A stretch of DNA of 64,000 bases from contig BCHX01000002.1 of NCBI GenBank assembly GCA_001599755.1, forward strand, positions 4,260,330 through 4,324,329, given 5' to 3'. Below the pieces are notes generated by a model. That model did not search any database, was not told the DNA's origin, and saw only the letters and a program-made list of their open reading frames with translations. The stretch's first letter is position 1. Every line of letters begins with the position of its first letter. Origin of the DNA: Gliomastix tumulicola. Its lineage: Eukaryota > Ascomycota > Sordariomycetes > Hypocreales > Bionectriaceae. The position numbers and the translations under genes were made by a program. Below are positions 56,428-64,000 of the stretch, one piece after another.

Positions 56428-56790
56428 TACCCTGACCTCAGGTCACAAGTGATATAGAGTTGCCATGTAAGGAGCTACATGATCTATCGATACCATGGGG
56501 AGAAGATGAAAAAGGGGGACGACAAATTGTCATTATCATATTTGCAAATTTACTTGCGTATAATGAGCATTAATAAACATCTCTTTGACAACTCTGTCTC
56601 TGGTTGTCTCCCTGCGCGACTCTATCATGAACGAGAAGGTATCCAGGCAGTACTTAAGCTGAGGACTGATGAGTGCCTTCGGCGAGCACAATATAATTAT
56701 AATTTTTGAGAAGTGAGTACGTCTATAAGTCTATGGACTCCCATGATATTGCGCCGTTTCATTACGCTTCAAAGGTCGTTTGTTCGTTAT
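56428..56790. other. Convergent AT-rich spacer
   Basis: 3' flanks of the DUF2235 gene and the Rad5 gene, with AATAAACAT-type and TATAATTATAATTTTT sequences suited to polyadenylation on either strand. No gene was recognised. Confidence 0.6.
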
Positions 56791-59700
56791 TTAGCTTAGT
56801 AGTTCCTTGATATCCTCGATCCGCTGCAGTTTCTTCTCTTCGTCACTCATCATTCCCAATGAAGTTGCACTGTATCGTGTTAGTAACCTGTGATTTGGGC
56901 GGGTAGGGAAGGAAGAAGGGGATCAATCACTCACATGAACTTCTTCCTGTCCTGAATCTTCAGCATGCGCTCCTCGACACTGTTCTCCACGACAAACCTC
57001 TTCACCTCGACCTCCCGCTCCTGTCCCATCCTGTGCACGCGGTCAATCGCCTGCGCCTCGATAGCAAAGCTCCACCACGGATCCATCATGTACACCCTGC
57101 CAGCACTCGTGAGGTTGAGCCCGACGCCGCCCGCCCGCAGGCTGATGAGGAGGACCATGAAGCCCTTGCCGTCCGCGAACTCCTGCAGCACGGCGGCGCG
57201 CGTCTTCTGCGCCATGGTGCCGTCGAGGCGGAGGAAGCGGACGTTGGCGCGGGTGAGGACGGGCTCGATGAGCGTGAGGAAGGACGTGAACTGGGAGAAG
57301 ATGACGGACTTCATCTTGGGGTGCTCGCGGCGGAGGGCGCGGAGGTGGGAGATGAGGGCGACGACCTTGGCCGAGGACGTGTTGGCGCCCATGCGCTGGA
57401 GGCTGATCCGGGGTTTCTTGGAGAAGGGGTCGTCCTCGCCGTCGTGGCGGACGACTTCGAAGATGTCGCGTTTGTTCAGCGGCGCGCGGCAGTTGAAGCA
57501 TTTCGGGATCACGCCGCGGTCCCTCTCGTGCTTCATGAAGTCCACCAGGCACGTCTTGCAGGCCGAGTGCCAGCACCCTGTCACGGTTTGCTCGTTCATC
57601 GGCTCTTCAAAACAGAGCGGACACTCTTTCTCTGATTCGTCACGAATCTGACCAAGGGCGTGTGCGCCATACGTCTGGTTGCTGTCTTTCGATGCCTCAT
57701 CCACGGCCACGTTGAACCCCTCGATTAGAGAGTCGAGGTCCATGTCATCAGCTAGTCCCGAGGCAGCGTCTGCGGCGGCACCGGCCAATTCCTCGTCGGC
57801 GACAACGTCGCGATGTCGCACCAGCGTTGGATGGCAGCAAGTCTGCCGCAGACGGAGAATCTGGGCAAAGATGGTGGTATATGCCTTCATCACTGTGCCG
57901 GCTTCAATGTTCTTGGAGAACGTTCTCTTGGCCTTGTTGTAGACATAGTCGTAGACCTCGCGCTCGGTCTCGGACAGCTCGACCTTGACAATCTCGATCT
58001 GCTTCGGAGGCAATGGCACCAGAGGCTTCCCATCAGGTGTCTTCATGTCTTTGGTTCGCCTCATGACCAGCGGCTCGAGAACAGTCTGGACAGCATCCAA
58101 CGCCCTCATAAATTCACCAGACTCGAAGGGGACAGTGATAAAAGTCCTCCAGAAAGCAAAGTTATTCCACGGCGCAACGCCCAAGAAGCGGACGAGGCTA
58201 AAGAGATCCTCCAGCTTGTTAACGACAGGTGTACCGGTGAGCACCCAACGATGCTCGGCTGAAATATCGTAGCATGCTCTCGCTGTCTTGGAGGATCTAT
58301 TTTTGATATGGTGGCCCTCGTCGAGAATCACACGGAAGAAATTCAAGGAGAAGATGCCCTTGTGGAAGGATTTGTCCCCATTCCTTGAAGCAATGCTAGT
58401 AAACTCTGACAACACGACTCCGTAGCTGGTGATGACGAGATCGGGAGCGCATGATGCATTGGCCTCGCAGCAGAGGGCCTGTAGGTTGCTACTCTTCTCG
58501 TTTCCGTAATAGAGTTCGATATGCATTGTTCCTTCTTTCGACGCTTTCTCGGCTTCACTCTTCCACTGGGACAAGAGCGACATCGGCGCGATAACCAGCG
58601 TTGTACATGGGGCATCGAGAACCACCCCAGAGTTACTGGTCAGCCTCGGTAGCTGGTTGACATTAGATAAGCCGCCAGTGGAGAGCCGCGCTTGATGAGC
58701 GGCTGGTGATCGATGTGTATGGACCAAGCTCAGCATCTGGATGGTTTTGCCGAGACCCATCTCATCTGCAAGGATGCCACCCAAACAATGCTGCTCTTGA
58801 ACAGGAAAGTCAAGCTGCATGTCGCCGGAGTACGGGTTGACGTAAAACTTGGACTGCTCTTCGATCACGGGCAGGTCCTTCTCGTCCACGTCCTTTGTAG
58901 GCCAAGCATATTCTTCCCAGAGTGGGTGCATGGAGTCCTCTCCACGACTGCTCTTCTCGTCCTTTTCTTTTGCAATCATCCAGTGAAGGGCTTGCTTCTG
59001 GTAGGATCGTAGATCCATCGCAAACGTGTCTGCTGGCTCGGCTTCTGGGGTGCTGAAGTCGAAAGACTGCGCCTTTTTGTAGAGAGCATCAAGCTGATCT
59101 TGCTCTAGCTCTTGGCCCTCTTCAGCTTCATCTGAAGGAGGAGACTCAGGGGCGCCATTTTGCTTCTTGGCGTCCGCCTGCTTCTGCTCATCCATCTCCG
59201 CTGCCTTAAGAAGTCCTTTTCTCGCGTCCTTGGACTTCTCACTCGACTTGGTGGGCTGGAGATTGATTTCCTGCATCAGTCTCACAAGCGCAAGCTGACG
59301 AAGACGGAGGTCCTTCTCCTCCGAAGTTTCATGTTCATCAAACAAGTTTGTTGAACGATTATCAGCAAGTTGGAATCCTCGGCCCCCAAACGCCGTTTTT
59401 AGAAGATAGCACCGTAGTTGAAGGAAGATGGTATCGTTGGTTCGCAATCGTTCCGGGGCGTAGACGCAGTTGCCTTCGAACATGCAGACTTTCTGGTCCA
59501 TCAGTGTCGATACCCAGCTGGCCATGTCTTTTGCCAGTCGACCAATCTCGATGCCATCCTGCGTCGTGAAACGGACGAGAACATCGACTCGGCGTGATGC
59601 CGCAGTCGAGCCTCGAGCCTGGGACGCCGCAGAGCTCCCAGCCTTCCCCTTAGCCTTGACAGTCGGAGGCACGATCTTCTGCCTCTCGATTTTCACCACA

Positions 59701-60311
59701 TCGCCGTGCTTCAAGATGTTGGCGCCACTTCGCGTAGCCCAACCCTCCACGCCAAAAGCCCCTATATATCTCGACGAAGGTATTTTGCTTTTCGTAATTG
59801 TGGACGTCTCGAGAGTGATCTGCGCCTCCGATCCGGATCCGCTCTGTGTCGATGTATTCTTGGGTAGCCCGGGTCGAAGGGGCACCTTTTTGGGCTTGAA
59901 CTTCTTGTATGTGCCGTCGAAGTACATATTGACGGCCCGCTCGAGGTTTTCACCGCATTGCTCTTGAAGGATCTCGAGGATCTGAGGGCTGACTTTCGTA
60001 CCCACGAAGCTCTCGAACGTTTCTTGGTCGAATGCTAATGACGGGGACTCGTCCTTGACGGGAGTTGGCGAAGCTTCGAGTTTGACGTTGAATACATCAT
60101 TGACCGGCCGATCTAGAAGAACAGGCCTCTCGTCCGGCTCTTCTTTCGGCTCGACCTTGACGTCCGGCTCATCTTTGAAGAATCGTCTGGGAGGTACGGC
60201 GGGACTCGAGCTCTGAGGACTGAAGGTGGCGTTGTCGGACGAAGCTTCGTGGGAGTCTTGGAAGAAACGCCTCTTCTTCGACGGGGGCCCCTCAAAGCTT
60301 CCGTAGTCCAT
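56791..60311 (-). CDS. RAD5: DNA repair protein Rad5 (HIRAN-SNF2-RING-helicase)
   Basis: Two exons, complement(join(56791..56869, 56935..60311)), 1151 aa; a 65 bp intron splits the last codons and the join reads KKFIATSLGMMSDEEKKLQRIEDIKELLS, the expected Rad5 tail. A HIRAN domain lies at about 180-310 (IGAFGVEGWATRSG onward). The SNF2 ATPase has Walker A DEMGLGKT with Lys522 and the DEGH box at 664-667. An embedded C3HC4 RING begins CPLCFEEP (Cys897, Cys900) and continues CWHSACKTC and CFNCRAP. The C-terminal helicase lobe has FLRLDGTM and IDRVHRMGQ. Rad5 and its animal relative HLTF polyubiquitinate PCNA and remodel stalled forks in post-replication repair, in the nucleus. The divergent neighbour shares its 266 bp promoter. 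If the terminal intron is retained, translation stops directly after KKFM. Confidence 0.97.
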
Positions 60312-60577
60312 AGTCGAGTATCAGCTTGCAAAGCGACAAGTCGACACGCTGTGAGGTCGACCTCGGATCGACTTGTCCATATTCAAAACCGGGGAGACGC
60401 GACTGGTTGGATAACGCGTAGAGTGTGCACGTGATCGCGTCTGGCCAAACTTTTGGAAGGAGCGATCCGCTGTGGAGCTTATCGATAACACGCCCTGGAC
60501 GTCATTCGGAAATTTCGACACGGAATTTCGCGATCCGTCGTCGACCTCAGGTACGATGTATCCGTAATCAGCCCTAT
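60312..60577. promoter_or_regulatory. Shared divergent promoter with CACGTG box
   Basis: Only 266 bp separate the start codons of Rad5 (minus) and the NDUFAF6-like gene (plus). A palindromic CACGTG at 60428-60433, within GTGCACGTGATC, lies near the middle and is the kind of site bound by Cbf1/USF-type bHLH factors. Whether both genes respond to it is an inference. Confidence 0.55.
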
Positions 60578-61731
60578 ATGATTCGCTCTCGTCTTCTCCG
60601 TCATGGCCTTGCTGGCCATGTACGCGCCCCTCTTGGAGGCCGGCGGACGTACGTGACGGAAGCAGATGTCAATTCTGCGAGGAACTATTGCTTGAAGCAG
60701 CTTCAGTATGGACCACCACCTGCAGCCGCCCTGGGAATTACTTTTCTAATGGATTGCTGTTTAGGACGAGCGACTACGATGCGCACCTCATCCGACGGTT
60801 CGTACCTCCTCCGGTTCAGGATGCGTACGCTGCCCTCCGCGCCCTCAATCTGGAGCTTGTTCGACTCCCCGAAGTGGTATCGAACCCGACAATTGGTGTG
60901 ATGCGGATGAAGTTCTGGCAGGAGTCATTGGACAAGACATTCGCCGATGCGCCGCCCCGTGAGCCGATTTGCATCCTGCTGTATAAGGGCCTGCGAGACC
61001 TCGAGGAGCGCGCCGGGACCGCGACGAAGAAGAGCATCAAGTTCTGGGTCTCGAGGCTGGTGAGGACGAGGGAGAAGCACATGGACAACCGGCCGTTTGC
61101 GAGTCTGGCTAGCCTCGAGGACTACGCGGAGAACACATACTCGACTCTGATGTACGCGACGCTGGCATCTATGCCATTACGCTCGATGCACGTGGATCAT
61201 CTCGCCAGTCACATTGGCAAGGCTTGCGGGATCGTCGCCGTTCTAAGGGGTATTCCTGTCCTCGCGGCACCCGCGCAACCGGTGCAGACACCGACCGGGA
61301 TGGAGGCGCCCATCACGCACAAACCATCCCTCTTGCTCCCTCTCGACGTCATGGCAGAGGAAGGCGTCAAGGAGGAGGATGTCTTCCGCCAGGGGCCCAA
61401 TGCTCCGGGTCTGCAGGACGCGGTGTTCAAGGTGGCCACGCGTGCCAACGACCACCTCATCACCGCACGGGAGATGCTCAAGAATCTCAAGGCAGGGGAG
61501 CACCCGGGCCACGAGTTCGAGCACCACGGCGAGGGAGAGCATGTGTATGATGAAGAGAGCGAGGACACGCGAGACTTACGTCGTAGCTTTGGTGTCTTAC
61601 TGGAAGCGATACCCGCGAGCGTGTACTTGGATAACCTTGAGAAGGCGAACTTCGACCCGTTCGCAGTCAAGAGCGGTGGCTGGAAGCTCCCCTGGAGAAT
61701 TTGGCAGGCCCTTTCCAAGGAGAGGTTATAA
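60578..61731 (+). CDS. NDUFAF6-like complex I assembly factor (squalene/phytoene synthase fold)
   Basis: Two exons, join(60578..60705, 60765..61731), 364 aa; the 59 bp intron, with a TTCTAATG branch-like site, gives the join CLKQLQTSDYDAHLIRRFVPPP. The N-terminus MIRSRLLRHGLAGHVRAPLGGRRTY is Arg-rich and free of acids, a mitochondrial presequence. The body matches the squalene/phytoene-synthase-like family (DAYAALRALNLEL, MRMKFWQESLD, HIGKACGIVAVLRGIP, LLLPLDVMAEEGV). The usual Asp-rich prenyl-diphosphate motifs are not obvious, consistent with the non-enzymatic NDUFAF6 branch, which helps assemble complex I in the mitochondrial matrix. The frame is open upstream of the chosen ATG, but those residues overlap the shared promoter and look non-coding. 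Confidence 0.9.
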
Positions 61732-62279
61732 GCCACTGGCTTCGTGTTGTAACATTAGGGGCTATGTCTCGACCATGTATAACAAGCATGTACCATATAT
61801 GTGTAGTAAATGAGAATACACTCGCTCGTCTGGATCAAGGCCATTGTTTCATGTCCGACTCGTCTCTTTATATTCGACCAGATAAAGATACAATTATAGA
61901 GACGACAAGATGGGAGACACAATGGTGGACATAAATGATCAACAGCACCAATCGCCATGCCGACCGTGGAGGGAGATGAAAGTCATGACACAAGTTGCTA
62001 CTTAATTCTATGCCACATTTTTCCAGTTGAAAGTTAAATCTCTCATTCAAATATCGATATTGATGTCTTTAGCATTCGTGCATGTCGCGATATGAAAGAA
62101 GATTCTGTTATAATATATTCCATCTTTTATGTCTACTGAGGCGGTAGGGTGTGTCTCTAGAAAGGCGGAACCTGGTTATTTCCACCCCGGATCTCTAAAT
62201 TTCAGCATCAAAACCTCCCGACTCGACCAAATCCTAGCCATCAGCAACGACGCGACCACGCATAGATGCCGTCGCCAAA
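61732..62279. other. AT-rich tandem intergenic spacer
   Basis: 3' flank of the NDUFAF6-like gene and promoter of the MRP17 gene; markedly AT-rich at about 61980-62120. No gene or RNA was recognised. Confidence 0.55.
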
Positions 62280-62792
62280 ATGCTCTACGAACTCATCGCA
62301 ATTGTATGTCCTCCGCCTTGGCTCTACCGCCCATATCTCTTGCAACCCATCGTGCGCGCCCTCGCAGACTCCCAATGCTGACGAAATCTTCCTCTACAGG
62401 TCCGACCAGGCAACCTCACCGAAGTCAAGGAGTACGCACCGAACCCATCCCTCCGCTCACGATCGAGAATCACCTCTGACCCGAATATCTAAAACAACAG
62501 GATAGCGAGCACCGTCGGCTCCCTCGTGCTCCGGAATGGCGGCGTCGTCCGCGGCATCGCCAACTGGGGCGTCTTCTCCCTGCCCCGACCCATCTCCATC
62601 CATCAGATGAGGCACACCAACGGCCACTACTTCGTCATGCGGTACGACGCCTCGGCAAAGGTCCACCAGGATCTGCGGAACACGCTGCGACTCGAGCCCA
62701 GGATGATCAGGGCTGCGCACGTCAAGCTGGGGGATGGGAAGCTCGAGACGCTATCGAGATTCGGACCGCCCAAGTGGAAAGAACAGGCTTAA
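62280..62792 (+). CDS. MRP17: Mitochondrial small-subunit ribosomal protein bS6m (MRP17)
   Basis: Three exons, join(62280..62303, 62400..62431, 62501..62792), 115 aa; introns are 96 and 69 bp. The first two exons are tiny (24 and 32 bases), so the gene is easily missed, but joins keep frame and give MLYELIAIVRPGNLTEVKEIASTV, a typical bS6 start. NGGVVRGIANWGVFSLPRPI, the GHYFVMRYDAS strand and a basic C-terminus (IRAAHVKLGDG) match fungal MRP17. The protein is a component of the mitochondrial ribosome small subunit. The length agrees with the family. It has no long presequence, as is common for this protein. Confidence 0.93.
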
Positions 62793-63223
62793 AAGAGCCA
62801 CGAGAACGGAAGCATACAATCTTGGATCGAAAGGAAAGCATAGAAGAGGAATGCTTGTACGATATTCGGCACGTAACGGGCAAAGGTATCGATCGCGACA
62901 TTGGGTCTACTGTACATTACAAATATACGATCGAGTCGAGGGCCTTTCCTAGCTGGCGTCACTGATTAGGAGGGCTACAGCCAGCCGTCTAGAATTGATT
63001 GATTTCATGATGGTAATATGCGCGCAGATTGATAGTAGTGGTATTATCGGTGTAGTTTGTGGTCGTGATTCGTTGGTGATGATGGCCTAGGCCGCGGCAT
63101 CAACCGTAACGCCAGATCTCCCGAGTCTCTGCGTCCTGTTGAGGCTGCCGAAACGACCAAGGACTCATAGAAAGCGCAGCGCTATCCAGTCATCTTTGCG
63201 TTTGGCTGGCCATTCCTCTTCTT
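62793..63223. other. Convergent spacer
   Basis: 3' flanks of the MRP17 and DCN1 genes. No gene or RNA was recognised. Confidence 0.6.
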
Positions 63224-64000
63224 CTAGTTCTCAGCGTCCACGTCCATAGATTGAGACCCGCCAATACCATTCTGCTTGCACCACTCGACGAAATCATCGA
63301 TGACACTCGGCCACGCGCCATCCTCGTTCCAGAACGAAAGAGACTCATCCTCCATGCTCTTTTGGGCGAACTCGAGCACCATGTTCCACATGTCCTTGTT
63401 CACGGAGCGAGTCCACTTCTCGCCGAGGAAGCGCTTCCAGTGCTCCAGCCAGTCGTGGTTCTCGCTCACCCATCGCCAGCCTGGGTGGGAAAAGAGCATG
63501 CCCCAGTAAATCAGGGCATTGTCCACACTCAGAGCCTTCTGGTCGCGCTCTCGTCCGGCAATGAAGGCATATCTGTACACCCTCTTGAACAGGCTCATGT
63601 CGGTGGAGAGGTTGGCCACCAGGCCCTTTATGAACGCGCCCTGTGCTCCGACGTCGACCTCGACACTGGCATAAGGTCAGTTAAATAGATCCACATCAGT
63701 TTAATAGTCAGAGGGTCTCACCGATAGCTTTTCCAACCGTCAACAAAGCCACGGCGGGTGATCTCTCCGACGCTCGGGGCTTGCACCAACTCCATTACGA
63801 CGAAGAGCTCCGCGTTCTCCAAGCTGACATTGAGCTTCTCACTAAGATAGCTCATAGTGGAATCAACTTCCAGCTTGTCCTTCTCATCGCTGGCCTCATC
63901 TGTTACTCAGTTAGATGCTGCTGGCCTAAAACGTCTGTCGTTGCTTTCCCATACCTCGTAATGAATCAAACAGAGCCTCTAGCCTCCCCTGCAAGGGGGA
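63224..64000 (-). CDS. DCN1: DCN1-like cullin neddylation factor, 5' end missing
   Basis: The visible exons are complement(63224..63665), (63722..63899) and (63955..63988 or beyond); introns of 56 and 55 bp keep frame, giving 217 residues to the stop. The potentiating-neddylation (PONY) domain is unmistakable: RLEALFDSLRD, ELFVVMELVQAPSVGEITRRGFVDGW, FKRVYRYAFIAGRERDQKAL, EKWTRSVNKDMWNMVLEFA and the signature LSFWNEDGAWPSVIDDFVEW. DCN1 is a scaffold E3 that promotes Nedd8 transfer from Ubc12 to cullins. The missing 5' part should encode the UBA-like N-terminus. A possible acceptor AG at 63990-63989 suggests another intron at the window edge. Confidence 0.95.

Overview
This window is nuclear DNA of a filamentous ascomycete (Pezizomycotina, probably a Sordariomycete). 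The genes carry short GT-AG introns of about 54-127 bp, the codons favour C in the third position, and the conserved proteins are fungal types (Hos3-type deacetylase, Rad5, MRP17, fungal class II aldolase). Intergenic DNA is long and rich in C/T tracts and microsatellites. Nothing prokaryotic, viral or organellar was seen. Exon joins given below preserve frame, but none has been tested against transcripts.

Left part (1-17.6 kb): the 3' end of a ubiquitin C-terminal hydrolase, then loosely spaced metabolic genes. These are a free-standing polyketide-synthase-type acyltransferase domain, a class II aldolase/adducin protein, a 2OG-Fe(II) dioxygenase with a mitochondrial-type presequence and an unusual ATG-free leader, a type II haloacid dehalogenase, an alpha/beta thioesterase and a bZIP transcription factor. 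The set resembles a loose or decayed secondary-metabolism neighbourhood, but no complete synthase is present.

Middle (17.65-35.72 kb): an 18 kb divergent intergenic space between the bZIP gene and an ABCA-type transporter gene. Its left two thirds hold homopolymers and microsatellites. Its right third (about 29.3-34.6 kb) has a different texture and contains several broken, protein-like minus-strand reading frames, including one open stretch of about 270 codons. It may be a decayed gene or insertion.

Right part (35.7-64 kb): mostly conserved housekeeping genes. They are a full ABCA transporter, histidinol-phosphatase, Hos3-type histone deacetylase, an RBM25-like splicing factor, a crotonase, a DUF2235 hydrolase, the DNA-damage-tolerance ATPase/ubiquitin ligase Rad5, an NDUFAF6-like complex I assembly factor, mitochondrial ribosomal protein bS6m (MRP17), and the 3' part of the neddylation factor DCN1. 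Rad5 and the NDUFAF6-like gene are divergent and share a 266 bp promoter with a CACGTG box. No tRNA, rRNA, CRISPR array or intact transposon was found.
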